This document shows, piece by piece, positions 54,039-64,000 of a stretch of DNA of 64,000 bases (its first letter is position 1; each line of letters starts with the position of its first letter). The stretch spans positions 1 through 64,000 of the forward strand of contig CALULN010000023.1 in the NCBI GenBank assembly GCA_944321505.1, read 5' to 3'. Under the pieces are notes generated by a model. It was not told the DNA's origin. It was given only the letters and a program-made list of their open reading frames with translations, and searched no databases. This stretch comes from Candidatus Methanomethylophilaceae archaeon. GTDB taxonomy: Archaea; Thermoplasmatota; Thermoplasmata; Methanomassiliicoccales; Methanomethylophilaceae. The position numbers and the translations under genes are program-made.

Positions 54039-54112
54039 GGGCCTGTAGCTCAGCTAGGTAGAGCATCCGACTTTTAATCGGGTGGTCAGGGGTTCGAATC
54101 CCCTCAGGCCCG
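54039..54112 (+). tRNA. tRNA-Lys (anticodon TTT)
   Basis: The acceptor GGGCCTG/CAGGCCC, the D arm GCTC/GAGC, the anticodon stem TCCGA/TCGGG with loop CTTTTAA and the T arm CAGGG... GGTTCGAATCCCC are intact. The discriminator is G; CCA is not encoded. Confidence 0.92.
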
Positions 54113-54125
54113 CATGGTAGTCTTC

Positions 54126-54233
54126 ATGAGCGATCAGACACGGATCAAGTATGAGGAATATCGAATGAGTTTCGTGAGTTCTTCTCAGGAAATGGGTTTC
54201 CCGCTGACCGGCAGCGGGGCAGTTTGTAGGTGA
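54126..54233 (+). CDS. Possible 35-aa leader peptide upstream of rpoH
   Basis: A 35-codon frame (starting MSDQTRIKYEEY) runs from 54126 to a TGA that overlaps the first possible rpoH start as GTGA. This is the same 4-bp overlap style seen between the other rpo genes. It lies between tRNA-Lys and rpoH with no other candidate in the gap. It may be a coupling or regulatory leader, or a chance frame. No clear Shine-Dalgarno sequence precedes it. Confidence 0.35.
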   Translation: MSDQTRIKYEEYRMSFVSSSQEMGFPLTGSGAVCR

Positions 54234-54508
54234 AATACTTGGCAGCAGAGAATATCCCGTTCAACGTCCTCACCCACGACCTCGTTCCCGAGCATCACCT
54301 CCTGTCCGAGGAGGAGGCTGCGCGCGTGCTCTCCGAAAAGGGGATCAGCCGCGAGCAGCTCCCCAAGATCAGGAAGAGCGATGCGGCGATCAAGGTCCTG
54401 GAGAACGTCTATGGCAAGCCCATAGCCGAGGGCAGCGTTGTAAAAGTCGTAAGGAAGAGCCCCACCGCGGAGGAGTTCGTCGCGTACAGGCTCGTCACGA
54501 GGAGCTGA
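54230..54508 (+). CDS. rpoH: DNA-directed RNA polymerase subunit H (Rpb5 C-terminal homologue)
   Basis: The product is 92 aa from GTG 54230, or 89 aa from TTG 54239, which follows an AGGTGA. The family signature is intact: [47 protein letters not shown] and [22 protein letters not shown]. Subunit H sits in the jaw of the archaeal polymerase. It is the first gene of the rpoH-rpoB-rpoA1-rpoA2-rpl30e-nusA cluster, 4 bp before rpoB. Confidence 0.95.
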   Translation: MKYLAAENIPFNVLTHDLVPEHHLLSEEEAARVLSEKGISREQLPKIRKSDAAIKVLENVYGKPIAEGSVVKVVRKSPTAEEFVAYRLVTRS

Positions 54509-54512
54509 TCCG

Positions 54513-57500
54513 ATGAGGGACCTTGTAGACCTTTACTTCAAAGACCGCAGCATAGTCGACCACCACATCTCATCCTTCGACGATTTCCTCTCCAACGAGG
54601 ACAACCCCAACAGCAGGATGCAGAGGATCGTTGACGATATCAGGGTGCCCACCGACGACGCCGAGCGCGGGATCATCAAGCTGGATCCCGAGCGCACCGG
54701 CGGCAGGGACATCAAGATCCGCATCGGCAGGAAGAGGAACCCGGACGGCACCGTGGACCCCAACGCCAAGCCCACCATCCGCGTCGGGACCCCCCGTGTC
54801 ATGGAGGCCAACGGGTACGCCCACGACATCACCCCCATGGAGGCCAGGCTCAGGAACCTCAACTACCTGGCGCCCATCACCGTGGACTTCACCATCCTGG
54901 AGAACGACGAGGAGGTCGGCACCGAGTCCATCCACGTGGGCGACCTGCCCATGATGGTCAAGTCCAAGGGCTGCAACCTCAACAAGAAGAACATGGAGCT
55001 GGCGGAGGACAGGGCCCTCACCGATGCCGAGTACCGCGCCAGGCTCATCAGCCACAAGGAGGACCCCAGGGACCCCGGAGGCTACTTCATCATCGGCGGG
55101 ACCGAGAGGGTCCTGATCACCCTGGAGGACCTTGCGCCCAACAGGATCATGGTGGAGTACAGCGAGAAGTACGGCTCCCGCGTGGAGGTCGCCAAGGTCT
55201 TCTCCCAGAAGGAGGGCTACAGGGCCCTGACCCTTGTGGAGAAGAAGAAGGACGGCACCATCATGGTCACCGTCCCCGTGGCATCCGGGTCCATCCCGCT
55301 GGTGGCCATGATGAAAGCCCTCGGCATGGAGTCGGACAGCGACATCTTCAACACCATCGTCTCCCACCCCGAGATGACCAACCTGGTCTACGCCAACATC
55401 GAGGGGAGCTACGACAAGAAGAACTACCCCCCGAACGGCTACCGCACCAAGGAGGACGCCATCGCGTACCTGGAGAGAAACTTCGCCGCCGGTCAGGCGA
55501 AGGAGTACAGGACCAAGAAGGTGGAGTCCATCCTGGACCGCTCCCTGCTGCCCCACCTGGGCGACACCGAGGCGGACCGCGAGAAGAAAGCCATCTTCCT
55601 GGGCAGGATCGCCCGCTCGGTTCTGGAGATGTCCCTCGGCCTCAGGGAGGAGGACGACAAGGACCACTACGCCAACAAGAGGCTCAAGCTCTCCGGCGAC
55701 CTGATGGAGGACCTGTTCAGGACCAGCTTCAGCAGCCTGATGAAGGACCTCAAGTACCAGCTGGAGAGGAACTGGAGCAGGAAGAAGGACGCCATGAGGA
55801 TCGGATCCTCCATCCGCCCCGACCTGCTGACCCACAAGCTCCTCCACTCCCTCGCCACCGGCAACTGGGTGGGAGGGCGCGCCGGAGTGTCCCAGCTGCT
55901 GGACAGGACCACCAACATGTCCGCCATGTCCCACCTCAGGAGGGTCACATCCTCGCTCACCAGGAGCCAGCCCCACTTCGAGGCACGTGACCTGCACCCC
56001 ACCCAGTGGGGCAGGCTGTGCCCCTCGGAGACCCCCGAGGGACAGAACTGCGGACTGGTGAAGAACGCCGCGCTGATCATCAACGTGTCAGAGGGCTTCC
56101 CCGACTCCGAGGTCGCCTGGATGATCCGCGAGTTCAACCTGGACAACGTCAACAAGGAGGACGCCCGCGTCTACATCAACGGGGACCTCATCGGGACCCA
56201 CTCCGACCCCGCCAGGCTGGTGTCCGAGATCCGCGAGCGCAGGAGGTGCGGCCTCCTGTCCGACGAGATCAACGTGCGCTACGACGAGCAGATGCAGGAG
56301 GTCATCATCAACTGCGACGAGGGCCGCCTCAGGCGCCCCCTGCTGATCCTCAAGGACGGCAGGACCATGCTCACCCGCAAGCACATCGAGGGCATCCGCG
56401 AGGACCGCATCAAGTGGGACGACCTCTTCAAGGAGGGCATCATCGAGTGGATCGACGCGGAAGAGGAGGAGGACACCTTCATCGCCGTGGACGCCTACGA
56501 CACCCCTCAGAGGTGCGAGCACTGCGGAAGGGCCCTGTCGCCCTTCGACGTGGACTGGATGAACCCCGGCAAGGACGAGGACGTGGAGCTCAAGTGCCTG
56601 CACTGCGGCGGCATCATGACCGTCCCCACCAAGATCCGCAAGGAGCACACCCACATGGAGGTGGACCCCATGGTCATCATCGGAATCGCCTCCGGACTGG
56701 TCCCGTATCCCGAGCACAACTCCGCGCCCCGTGTCACCATGGGCGCCGGAATGGCCAAGCAGGCCCTGGGAGTGCCGGCGGCCAACTACCGCCTGAGGCC
56801 CGACACCCGCGGCCACCTGCTCCACTACCCGCAGAAGCCCATGGTGCAGACCCAGACCATGCAGTACATCGGGTACAACCACAAGCCCGCCGGGCAGAAC
56901 TTCTGCATCGCCGTCCTCTCCTACCACGGGTACAACATCGAGGATGCGATCGTCATGAACAAGAGCTCCGTCCAGCGCGGACTGGGCAGGTCCACCTTCA
57001 TGAGGACCTACCGTGCGGAGGAGCGCCGCTACCCCGGCGGACAGGAGGACCACTTCGAGATCCCCTCCCCCGACATCGTGGGCGCCCGCGCCGACCTGGC
57101 GTACGCGTCCCTGGGCGAGGACGGCCTCATCTCCCCCGAGGCGGAGGTCTCCGGAGCCGACGTGCTGATCGGGAAGACCTCGCCCCCCAGGTTCCTGGAG
57201 GAGGAGACCGACTACCTGTCCCCGATGAAGAGGAGGGAGACCTCCGTCACCGTCAGGCCCGGGGAGACCGGGTACGTGGACTCCGTCATGGTCACCGAGT
57301 CCGAGAACGGCTCCAGGCTCGTCAGGGTCAAGGTCAGGGACCAGAGGATCCCCGAGCTCGGCGACAAGTTCTGCTCCAGGCACGGGCAGAAGGGGGTCGT
57401 CGGACGCCTGGTGGACCAGACGGACATGCCCTTCACCGCCGACGGCATCACCCCCGACATCGTGGTCAACCCCCACGGTATCCCCAGCCGTATGACCATC

Positions 57501-58100
57501 GCCCACGTGCTGGAGATGATCGGAGGCAAGGTCGGAGCCATGGAGGGCCGCACCATCGACGGTACCGTCTTCTCCGGAGAGAGGGAGCAGTCCATCCGCG
57601 ACGGCCTGGTCAGGAACGGCTTCAAGGACACCGGCAAGGAGGTCATGTACGACGGCACCACCGGGCGCATGATCTCCATGGACGTGTACACCGGCGTGAT
57701 CTTCTACGAGAAGCTGCACCACATGGTCAGCGGTAAGATGCACGTCAGGTCCAGAGGGCCGGTGCAGATCCTCACCCGTCAGCCCACCGAGGGACGCTCC
57801 AGGCAGGGAGGCCTCAGGTTCGGAGAGATGGAGAGGGACTGCCTCATCGGCCACGGCGCGGCCATGGTCATCAAGGACCGCCTGCTGGACGAGTCCGACG
57901 GGACCCAGCAGTACATCTGCGGCAACCCCAACTGCGGCCACATCGCCATCCACGACCGCCGTGGCGCCCTGTACTGCCCCGTCTGCAAGAACAACACCAA
58001 CATCTACCTGGTGCAGACCTCCTACGCATTCAAGCTGCTGATGGACGAGCTCCTGTCGCTGGGTGTTGCCATGAGGCTTCAGCTGGAGGATTTGAAATGA
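54513..58100 (+). CDS. rpoB: DNA-directed RNA polymerase subunit B (unsplit)
   Basis: The product is 1195 aa, the complete second-largest subunit. In most methanogens this is split into B'' and B'; here both parts are in one chain. Landmarks are [50 protein letters not shown], a zinc site near residues 668-698 ([10 protein letters not shown]...CLHCGG), [36 protein letters not shown] and [30 protein letters not shown]-terminal zinc site lies near 1136-1160 (CGNPNCGH...CPVCKN). GAGGAG upstream gives a good ribosome-binding site. It overlaps rpoA1 as ATGA. Confidence 0.97.
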   Translation: MRDLVDLYFKDRSIVDHHISSFDDFLSNEDNPNSRMQRIVDDIRVPTDDAERGIIKLDPERTGGRDIKIRIGRKRNPDGTVDPNAKPTIRVGTPRVMEANGYAHDITPMEARLRNLNYLAPITVDFTILENDEEVGTESIHVGDLPMMVKSKGCNLNKKNMELAEDRALTDAEYRARLISHKEDPRDPGGYFIIGGTERVLITLEDLAPNRIMVEYSEKYGSRVEVAKVFSQKEGYRALTLVEKKKDGTIMVTVPVASGSIPLVAMMKALGMESDSDIFNTIVSHPEMTNLVYANIEGSYDKKNYPPNGYRTKEDAIAYLERNFAAGQAKEYRTKKVESILDRSLLPHLGDTEADREKKAIFLGRIARSVLEMSLGLREEDDKDHYANKRLKLSGDLMEDLFRTSFSSLMKDLKYQLERNWSRKKDAMRIGSSIRPDLLTHKLLHSLATGNWVGGRAGVSQLLDRTTNMSAMSHLRRVTSSLTRSQPHFEARDLHPTQWGRLCPSETPEGQNCGLVKNAALIINVSEGFPDSEVAWMIREFNLDNVNKEDARVYINGDLIGTHSDPARLVSEIRERRRCGLLSDEINVRYDEQMQEVIINCDEGRLRRPLLILKDGRTMLTRKHIEGIREDRIKWDDLFKEGIIEWIDAEEEEDTFIAVDAYDTPQRCEHCGRALSPFDVDWMNPGKDEDVELKCLHCGGIMTVPTKIRKEHTHMEVDPMVIIGIASGLVPYPEHNSAPRVTMGAGMAKQALGVPAANYRLRPDTRGHLLHYPQKPMVQTQTMQYIGYNHKPAGQNFCIAVLSYHGYNIEDAIVMNKSSVQRGLGRSTFMRTYRAEERRYPGGQEDHFEIPSPDIVGARADLAYASLGEDGLISPEAEVSGADVLIGKTSPPRFLEEETDYLSPMKRRETSVTVRPGETGYVDSVMVTESENGSRLVRVKVRDQRIPELGDKFCSRHGQKGVVGRLVDQTDMPFTADGITPDIVVNPHGIPSRMTIAHVLEMIGGKVGAMEGRTIDGTVFSGEREQSIRDGLVRNGFKDTGKEVMYDGTTGRMISMDVYTGVIFYEKLHHMVSGKMHVRSRGPVQILTRQPTEGRSRQGGLRFGEMERDCLIGHGAAMVIKDRLLDESDGTQQYICGNPNCGHIAIHDRRGALYCPVCKNNTNIYLVQTSYAFKLLMDELLSLGVAMRLQLEDLK

Positions 58101-60889
58101 TGCGCGGAATCACCAAGAGGATCGGATCGATCAAGTTCTCCTGCGTCTCGCCCGACGAGATCAGGAGGATGTCCGCAACCAAGATCATCACCGCAGACAC
58201 CTACGACGACGAGGGCTACCCCATCGAGATGGGTCTGATGGACCCCCACATGGGAGTCATCGAGCCCGGCCTCCGCTGCAAGACCTGCGGATGCAAGGTG
58301 GACGAGTGCCCCGGGCACTTCGGACACATCGACCTGGCCATGCCGGTCATACACGTTGGGTTCATCAAGGACATCAAGTCCCTGCTGGAGTGCACCTGCA
58401 GCCAGTGCGGCAGGCTGATGCTCAGCCCCGAGGAGGTGGAGACCCGCAGGAAGGAGATGGAGCAGATGGAGGAGCTGGGAGGCGATGCCATCGATGCCAA
58501 GGTCTTCGCCAAGGGCACCGCCAGGGCGGGAGCCGGACACGAGGTCTGCCCTTACTGCGGCGCCGAGCAGGTGAAGATAAAGCTGGACAAGCCCACCACC
58601 TTCCGCGAGGTCACCGACAACCACAAGCTGACCGCCAAGGAGGTCCGCGAGAGGCTGGAGCGCATCCCCGACGAGGACCTGGTCACCCTGGGCATCGACC
58701 CCAAGACCTGCAGGCCCGAGTGGATGGTGCTCACCGCCCTGGCTGTCCCGCCGGTGACGGTCCGCCCGTCCATCACCCTGGATTCCGGAGACAGATCCGA
58801 GGACGACCTCACCCACAAGCTGGTGGACGTCCTGAGGATCAACCAGAGGCTGAGGGAGAACCGCGACGCTGGAGCGCCCCAGCTGATCGTGGAGGACCTG
58901 TGGGAGCTCCTGCAGTACCACGTCACCACCTACTTCGACAACCAGACCTCCGGCATCCCGCCGGCGAGGCACAGGTCCGGACGCCCCCTGAAGACCCTGA
59001 CCCAGAGGCTGAAGGGCAAGGAGGGGCGCTTCAGATCCAACCTGTCCGGTAAGCGTGTGAACTTCTCCGCCCGTACGGTGATCTCGCCCGACCCCCTGCT
59101 GTCCATCAACGACGTGGGGATCCCGATCCCGGCGGCCAGGGAGCTCACCGTGCCCCTGCACGTTAACGAGCACAACATCGAGAAGGTCAGGGAGCTCGTG
59201 GCCCGCGGCACCGCCCCCGTCACCGAGGACGGGAAGTACATGCCCGGAGTCAACTACGTCATCAGGGCCGACGGAAGGAGGATCAAGATCACCGAGAGGA
59301 ACGCCGAGGAGCAGGCCGAGGGACTGGAGGTCGATTACGTGGTCGAGCGCCAGATCGTCAACGGCGATGTGGTCCTCTTCAACAGGCAGCCCTCGCTGCA
59401 CAGGATGTCCATGATGGCCCACAGGGTCAAGGTCATGGACGGGAAGACCTTCAGGTTCAACCTCTGCGACTGCCCTCCGTACAACGCGGACTTCGACGGC
59501 GACGAGATGAACCTCCACGTCCTCCAGAGCGAGGAGGCCAGGGCGGAGGCCCGCATCATCATGCAGGTCCAGGAGAACATCCTCTCCCCCAGGTACGGAG
59601 GCCCCATCATCGGAGCCATCCACGACCACATCACCGGAGCCTACTTCCTGACCCACGACAACCCCAGGTTCGACAGGCCACAGGCTATGAACATCCTCAC
59701 CAAGCTGGGGGACATCGAGATCCCCGAGCCCTTGGTGGACGAGAACGGCCATGAGTACTGGACCGGGAGGCAGCTGTTCTCCGTGGTCCTCCCCAAGGAC
59801 CTCAGGCTGTCGTTCAAGGCATCCATCTGCCAGGGCTGCGCTCAGTGCAGGATGGAGGACTGCGAGTACGGGGCCTTCGTGAAGATCGTCAACGGCCAGC
59901 TGGTCTGCGGCACCATCGACGTGAAGGGCATCGGTAGCAGCAAGGGGAAGATCCCCGACAAGATCGCCCGCGACTACGGCGCCGACGCCGCCTGCAAGTT
60001 CATCAACCAGGTGACCAGGCTGGCCCTCGGCTCCATCATGAACCACGGGTTCAGCACCGGCATCGACGACGAGGACATCCCCGAGGAGGCCAAGCTGCAG
60101 ATCGCCGAGTTCAACAGGAAGGCGGTCGAGGACGTGGACGAGATGGTCCAGTCCTACAGGGACGGCACCCTGGAGCAGATGCCCGGGCGCTCCCTGAAGG
60201 AGACCCTCGAGACCAAGATCATGGGCAAGCTGGGAGAGGCCCGTGAGGAGGCGGGACGCATAGCCGGTAAGCACATGGGTATGCAGAACCCCGCCGTCAT
60301 CATGGCCAAGGCCGGAGCCAGAGGCTCCATGCTGAACCTGTCCCAGATGGCCGGATGCGTCGGGCAGCAGTCCGTCCGTAACGAGAGGATCTCCAGAGGG
60401 TACTGGAACAGGACCCTGCCCCACTTCGAGAAGGGGGACCTGGGGGCATTCGCCAGGGGATTCGTCACCAACTCCTACAAGACCGGCCTGTCCCCCACCG
60501 AGTTCTTCTTCCACGCGATGGGAGGGAGAGAGGGACTGGTGGACACCGCCGTCCGTACCTCCAGGTCCGGATACATGCAGAGGAGGCTGGTGTCCGCTCT
60601 GGAGGACCTGAAGCTGATGGACGATGGATCCATCCGCAACACCGCGGACACCGTCATCCAGTTCAAGTACGGCGAGGACGGCATCGACCCGTCCAGGGCC
60701 GTCAACGGCAAGGTCATCGACATGGACGACCTCTTCACCGAGGTCTTCGAGGACCGTGCCGACCAGTTCCTGAAGCTGGACTCCAAGCCCCTCGGTGTGG
60801 ATTACGGGACGCTGGAGAAGGATGAGATGGAGGGCTTCGAGGAGGAGTTCCCGGAGTTCGAATCCGAAACCGAGTACGAAGGTGAGTGA
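58097..60889 (+). CDS. rpoA1: DNA-directed RNA polymerase subunit A'
   Basis: The product is 930 aa, the N-terminal two-thirds of the largest subunit. The catalytic magnesium loop is [13 protein letters not shown] near residue 463. Zinc-binding segments are [21 protein letters not shown] (about 61-77), CTCSQCGRL and CPYCGAEQ. Further landmarks are [42 protein letters not shown] and the bridge-helix region [44 protein letters not shown]. It ends with an acidic tail. The start overlaps the rpoB stop as ATGA. Confidence 0.97.
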   Translation: MMRGITKRIGSIKFSCVSPDEIRRMSATKIITADTYDDEGYPIEMGLMDPHMGVIEPGLRCKTCGCKVDECPGHFGHIDLAMPVIHVGFIKDIKSLLECTCSQCGRLMLSPEEVETRRKEMEQMEELGGDAIDAKVFAKGTARAGAGHEVCPYCGAEQVKIKLDKPTTFREVTDNHKLTAKEVRERLERIPDEDLVTLGIDPKTCRPEWMVLTALAVPPVTVRPSITLDSGDRSEDDLTHKLVDVLRINQRLRENRDAGAPQLIVEDLWELLQYHVTTYFDNQTSGIPPARHRSGRPLKTLTQRLKGKEGRFRSNLSGKRVNFSARTVISPDPLLSINDVGIPIPAARELTVPLHVNEHNIEKVRELVARGTAPVTEDGKYMPGVNYVIRADGRRIKITERNAEEQAEGLEVDYVVERQIVNGDVVLFNRQPSLHRMSMMAHRVKVMDGKTFRFNLCDCPPYNADFDGDEMNLHVLQSEEARAEARIIMQVQENILSPRYGGPIIGAIHDHITGAYFLTHDNPRFDRPQAMNILTKLGDIEIPEPLVDENGHEYWTGRQLFSVVLPKDLRLSFKASICQGCAQCRMEDCEYGAFVKIVNGQLVCGTIDVKGIGSSKGKIPDKIARDYGADAACKFINQVTRLALGSIMNHGFSTGIDDEDIPEEAKLQIAEFNRKAVEDVDEMVQSYRDGTLEQMPGRSLKETLETKIMGKLGEAREEAGRIAGKHMGMQNPAVIMAKAGARGSMLNLSQMAGCVGQQSVRNERISRGYWNRTLPHFEKGDLGAFARGFVTNSYKTGLSPTEFFFHAMGGREGLVDTAVRTSRSGYMQRRLVSALEDLKLMDDGSIRNTADTVIQFKYGEDGIDPSRAVNGKVIDMDDLFTEVFEDRADQFLKLDSKPLGVDYGTLEKDEMEGFEEEFPEFESETEYEGE

Positions 60890-60891
60890 GC

Positions 60892-62361
60892 ATGAGCGAC
60901 GACAACGACAAGATGGTCCGCGAGACGGTCCGCGCGAAGAAATGGCCTGCCATGGAGGCGAGGGGCGTCGAGGAGCAGGACATCGCACTGCTCCAGACCA
61001 GGTACACCTCCCTGGAGGCCATCAAGGCCGCCGGCACCGAGGGCCTGGTCGATCTGGGATTCGAGGAGGCCAAGGCCGCCGAGATCCTGGCCAAGGTGAG
61101 GTCCTCGCCCGGCAAGGGGAAGACCGCGGCCAAGAAGGCCGAGGAGGTCCAGATCGAGAGGATGGAGCTGGTGGAGGACAAGCACCACGTCTACACCGAG
61201 ACGGAGCAGGAGCTGGTCTCCATCGCCGACGGGAAGGGTGTCGAGATACCGCTGAAGGTCATCGTGGACATCGCCTCCCGCATCGAGGGCAAGGAGGTCT
61301 CATCCGAGGACAAGCAGAAGCTCATCGAGGTGGCCGGCCGCATGTGCGCCGCCCACAAGATGGATTCCCACGAGTCGGCCGGAGTCATGGCCGCCCACTC
61401 CATCGGGGAGCCCGGTACGCAGATGAACATGCGTACCTTCCACTTCTCGGGGGTGGCGAACGTCCTGACAACCCAGGGTCTGCCCAGGCTGATCGAGATC
61501 GTTGATGCCAGGCGCATACCCAGCACCCCGTCCATGGATATACCCCTCAAGGGTCTGGCCGCCGAGGACGAGAACGTGGCGAAGAAGGTGGCCTTCGAGA
61601 TCGAGACCACCGCGCTCATCGACATCGCCGATGTCGAGACCGACGACTCCAACCTGTGCCTGAGGATCATACCCTCTATGCGCAAGATGGAGGCCAGGAA
61701 CATCACCATGGACGACATCGTCGAGCGTCTCAACAGGATCAAGGCCCTCCGCGGACTGATCCACGCGACGGACTTCGACATCGTGGTGCAGAGCGACGAG
61801 TCTTCCTTCAAGAAGCTCCAGTCCCTGTACGACGCCGTAAGGAACGCCAAGGTCAAGGGGATCGACGGGATCACCAGGGCCGTCCTCACCAAGGACAAGG
61901 GCGCCTGGAGGATCGTCACCGAGGGCAGCAATCTCAAGGAGGTCCTCAAGGTCGAGGGCGTCAACGTGGAGAAGACCAGGACCAACAGCGTCCTGGAGAT
62001 CGCCGACGTCCTGGGCATCGAGGCCGCCAGGAACGCCATCATCAACGAGGCGTTCGGCACCCTGTCCGAGGCCGGTCTGAACGTCGACATCAGGCACATC
62101 ATGCTTGTCGCCGACCTGATGACCAACGACGGATACGTGAAGGCCATCGGCAGGCACGGCATATCCGGCAAGAAGTCCAGCGTGCTGGCGAGGGCGGCGT
62201 TCGAGATCACCGCCCCGCACCTGCTGCACGCAGCCATGAACGGAGAGGTGGACCACCTCAAGGGAGTGGCGGAGAACATCATCGTCGGTCAGCCCGTCAC
62301 CGTGGGCACCGGCGCAGTAAACCTTGTTTACACACCCAAGAAGAAGGGGGATGAAGAATGA
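60892..62361 (+). CDS. rpoA2: DNA-directed RNA polymerase subunit A'' with N-terminal HhH-like extension
   Basis: The product is 489 aa from ATG 60892, which follows AGGTGAG; GTG 60886 is an alternative. Archaeal A'' is usually about 380-400 aa. Residues about 100-485 are the normal subunit (HESAGVMAAHSIGEPGTQMNMRTFHFSGVANVLTTQGLPRLIEIVDARRIPSTPSM, then RHIMLVADLMTNDGYVKAIGRHGISGKKSSVLARAAFE). The first 100 residues are extra. They include a helix-hairpin-helix-like unit (LLQTRYTSLEAIKAAGTEGLVDLGFEEAKAAEILAKVR, about 32-70) and a Lys-rich linker. This could touch DNA or a factor near the jaw. The stop overlaps rpl30e as ATGA. Confidence 0.95.
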   Translation: MSDDNDKMVRETVRAKKWPAMEARGVEEQDIALLQTRYTSLEAIKAAGTEGLVDLGFEEAKAAEILAKVRSSPGKGKTAAKKAEEVQIERMELVEDKHHVYTETEQELVSIADGKGVEIPLKVIVDIASRIEGKEVSSEDKQKLIEVAGRMCAAHKMDSHESAGVMAAHSIGEPGTQMNMRTFHFSGVANVLTTQGLPRLIEIVDARRIPSTPSMDIPLKGLAAEDENVAKKVAFEIETTALIDIADVETDDSNLCLRIIPSMRKMEARNITMDDIVERLNRIKALRGLIHATDFDIVVQSDESSFKKLQSLYDAVRNAKVKGIDGITRAVLTKDKGAWRIVTEGSNLKEVLKVEGVNVEKTRTNSVLEIADVLGIEAARNAIINEAFGTLSEAGLNVDIRHIMLVADLMTNDGYVKAIGRHGISGKKSSVLARAAFEITAPHLLHAAMNGEVDHLKGVAENIIVGQPVTVGTGAVNLVYTPKKKGDEE

Positions 62362-62636
62362 TCGATATTGGTAGAGCATTGAAGGCCGCCATCTCCACCG
62401 GCAAGGTGGAGTTCGGCGTCGACCAGACAGAGAAAGCAGTCAAGGCGGGCAAGGCACAGCTCGTCATCGTCTCCAGGAACTGCCCCAGCAGCACCCTGAC
62501 CGCCGGAGACCTCGGCGTGAAGGTCCATGTCTACGAGGGCAACAACATGGAGCTGGGCGCACTGTGCGGGAAGCCGTTCTCGGTTTCCGCGCTTGCGGTC
62601 ATCGACAAGGGCACCTCCAACATCTTAACGCTGTGA
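62358..62636 (+). CDS. rpl30e: Ribosomal protein L30e
   Basis: The product is 92 aa, a member of the L7Ae/L30e fold that binds kink-turn RNA. Family sequence is clear: RALKAAISTGKVEFGVDQTEKAVKAGKAQLVIVSRNCPSSTL, VHVYEGNNMELGALCGKPFSVSALAVIDKGTSNI. It sits in its usual archaeal position after rpoA2, with an ATGA overlap. A gap of 4 bp separates it from the NusA-like gene. Confidence 0.95.
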   Translation: MIDIGRALKAAISTGKVEFGVDQTEKAVKAGKAQLVIVSRNCPSSTLTAGDLGVKVHVYEGNNMELGALCGKPFSVSALAVIDKGTSNILTL

Positions 62637-62640
62637 GAAC

Positions 62641-63069
62641 ATGGTTGCAGACATCGTGCTTACCGAGGAGACCCTGAACTACATCAGGATGTTCCAGAGC
62701 GTTACGAAGGCCGACGTCCGCGACTGCATGGTCACCGAGGACAAGCTGGTGTTCGTGGTCGAGAAGGGCCAGGGCAACACCGCGGTGGGGAAGAAAGGGG
62801 AGCACGTCATAAAGCTCAAGGACCTGACCGGGAAGAACATCCAGGTCGTGGAGTACTCCGAGGACCCCGAGCAGTTCGTGAAGAACGTGTTCCACATCTA
62901 CGCCCCCCAGAAGGTGGTCATAGAGCAGCGCGGCAACATAACCCATGCCACCGTGACGGTGGACCCCAAGCTCAAGGGCAGGGCCATCGGCAAGGCGGGC
63001 AAGAACCTCCGCATCGCCAGGGACATCGTCAACCGGCACCACGAGATCCAGAGCATCAGCGTGGACTGA
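62641..63069 (+). CDS. nusA: NusA-like transcription factor (two KH domains)
   Basis: The product is 142 aa, the short archaeal NusA consisting of two KH RNA-binding domains. The GxxG-type loops are NTAVGKKGEHVIKL and GRAIGKAGKNLRIARDI. It lacks the S1 and N-terminal polymerase-binding domains of bacterial NusA. It is the last gene of this operon here; in many archaea rps12, rps7 and translation factors follow, but a convergent radical SAM gene replaces them. A hairpin lies directly after the stop. Confidence 0.93.
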   Translation: MVADIVLTEETLNYIRMFQSVTKADVRDCMVTEDKLVFVVEKGQGNTAVGKKGEHVIKLKDLTGKNIQVVEYSEDPEQFVKNVFHIYAPQKVVIEQRGNITHATVTVDPKLKGRAIGKAGKNLRIARDIVNRHHEIQSISVD

Positions 63070-63074
63070 TCGAC

Positions 63075-63099
63075 GCCCCCTGCGATCGGCAGGAGGGGC
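63075..63099 (+). terminator. Strong hairpin after nusA
   Basis: GCCCCCTGC and GCAGGAGGGGC pair around GATCG with one bulge. It begins 6 bp after the nusA stop, in the gap before the convergent gene. No U-run follows, so its role as a terminator is tentative. Confidence 0.45.
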
Positions 63100-63126
63100 C
63101 CCAAACCCCTGCGGCCGCCGGCCGTC

Positions 63127-64000
63127 TCAGAGAGGTCTCCTCTCCACTTCGAGACGGTCGGCGGTCGGGTATTCTTCCACAATGTAGCATTTGTATCCGA
63201 CCTCCGAGGCGACGCCCTCGAGTGCGGAGGGGTCCGCCTCCATGCGGTTCAGATCCTGATTGTACGCCATCATGTCCTCCCGCATCCCTGCGGAGAGGAG
63301 CGCATCGCGGACATCGTCCTCCGGACCGTACACGGCCCCCATCACCACGGTGCCGTCCTCGGTCACTGCGTCGAAGGGGCGGGCGCAGCGCAGAGCCTTG
63401 CGCATCAGACGCCTGCGCAGCTGGACCCCGTCTTTGAACGGGGAGGAGCAGAAGTGGATGCTCAGCCTGCGGTGCCTGCGCATCATGTCCATGGCCAGGT
63501 CACGGGACCCCTCCACAGCGGCGGAGAGCCCCTCGGCCAGTCCGTAGCCGTGGGCCTCCATCATGTCCCAGTTGCTCTCCGAGAACTCCAGCTCGTTGAG
63601 GTTGGCGAACCTGACTCCGATCCTCTCGGCGTAGGACAGCAGAGCGTCCAGCTCCTCGCGCATGTCCGGCAGAGCCGGAACCTCTATGCCCACATCCATC
63701 CCCGACGAGGAGACGATCTCCGCCAGGGTGGTCCCGTCCATGCGGTCCCACATCTCCGTCGGCGGGTGGAAGCGGATCTCGTCCAGCCCCGCCTCCTCCA
63801 GCAGGCGCACCTTCTCCGGATCGATGGTGGCGGTGTACAGATGGATGTGGTGTTCGGGCCCGTACCTCTCCTTCAGCGTCCTGACGGCCCTGAGGGTGCG
63901 GTCCATGCATTCCAGGGGGTCGCCCCCGGTTATGCCGGTGCCCCTGGCGTCCATGGAGTCGGCCTCTTCGAAGATCTCGTCCCAGGAGCGCACCCTCCTC
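63127..64000 (-). CDS. Radical SAM protein, 5' end beyond the window
   Basis: The frame is open at the right edge, so the N-terminus with the expected CxxxCxxC cluster motif is missing; 291 codons including the stop are visible. The visible part begins SWDEIFEEADSMDARGTGITGGDPLE, a radical SAM 'GGDP/GGEP' motif, and continues with HHIHLYTATIDPEKVRLLEEAGLDEIRFHPP, VGIEVPALPDM and NLNELEFSESNW. This agrees with the COG2108-type archaeal radical SAM proteins. The substrate is unknown. A GTG at 63993 is probably internal. Its stop lies 57 bp from the convergent nusA stop. Confidence 0.8.
   Translation of the reverse strand, partial: RRVRSWDEIFEEADSMDARGTGITGGDPLECMDRTLRAVRTLKERYGPEHHIHLYTATIDPEKVRLLEEAGLDEIRFHPPTEMWDRMDGTTLAEIVSSSGMDVGIEVPALPDMREELDALLSYAERIGVRFANLNELEFSESNWDMMEAHGYGLAEGLSAAVEGSRDLAMDMMRRHRRLSIHFCSSPFKDGVQLRRRLMRKALRCARPFDAVTEDGTVVMGAVYGPEDDVRDALLSAGMREDMMAYNQDLNRMEADPSALEGVASEVGYKCYIVEEYPTADRLEVERRPL

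Overview
This window is chromosomal DNA of a GC-rich methanogenic archaeon, most likely of the order Methanomassiliicoccales (Thermoplasmata). The evidence is an archaeal RNA polymerase operon (rpoH, an unsplit rpoB, rpoA1, rpoA2, rpl30e, nusA-like), archaeal tRNA methylase Trm56, archaeal Elp3, Cdc48 and a DUF531 protein, an HdrD-like iron-sulfur protein typical of methanogens, and a bacterial-type DNA gyrase. An unsplit rpoB next to gyrase and an HdrD homologue fits Thermoplasmata better than class I or II methanogens; this placement is inference. No rRNA, CRISPR array, prophage or complete insertion sequence was seen.

Layout. 1-1672: the end of an unplaced gene, then a two-subunit class I fumarase. 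1673-10245: two membrane-anchored surface proteins; the second is a 2445-residue GLUG/beta-helix/Ig-like giant whose leader carries an 11-G tract. 10246-18077: a 28-bp tandem palindromic repeat, a very large Lhr-type helicase with an AlkZ-like C-terminal region, a small HTH regulator, and a divergent 8-oxoguanine glycosylase / endonuclease IV pair, which together look like a base-excision-repair neighbourhood. 18078-21437: a DUF4143 ATPase behind direct repeats, tRNA-Thr, and a thiC-nikR pair. 21438-26271: gyrB-gyrA and a small membrane protein, preceded by a 40-bp alternating purine-pyrimidine tract. 26309-32318: tRNA-Phe, a small protein, DUF531, purM, rlmE, a FAH-family enzyme and a second Lhr-type helicase. 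32365-37742: HdrD-like protein, cysteine desulfurase, copA and copZ. 37846-42388: secreted phospholipase-D-like protein, EamA transporter, HAD phosphatase, ferredoxin-nitroreductase. 42389-44650: a gene-poor accessory stretch with one or two small genes, tandem 56-bp repeats and two tRNAs. 44673-53879: several small winged-helix regulators, trm56, an HD protein, thioredoxin and thioredoxin reductase, elp3, two PRC-barrel proteins and cdc48. 54039-63069: tRNA-Lys and the RNA polymerase operon. The window ends in a truncated radical SAM gene.

Expression signals are very regular. In about twenty cases a TATA-like box is centred 22-29 bp upstream of the start codon, so these mRNAs should be leaderless; this was used to correct several start codons. 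Genes inside operons instead follow Shine-Dalgarno sequences or use 4-bp ATGA overlaps. Convergent neighbours often overlap by a few bases. The most unusual signals are the poly-G leader of the giant surface gene, the Z-DNA-prone tract upstream of gyrase, the palindromic and direct repeat arrays, and a helix-hairpin-helix extension on the RNA polymerase A'' subunit.
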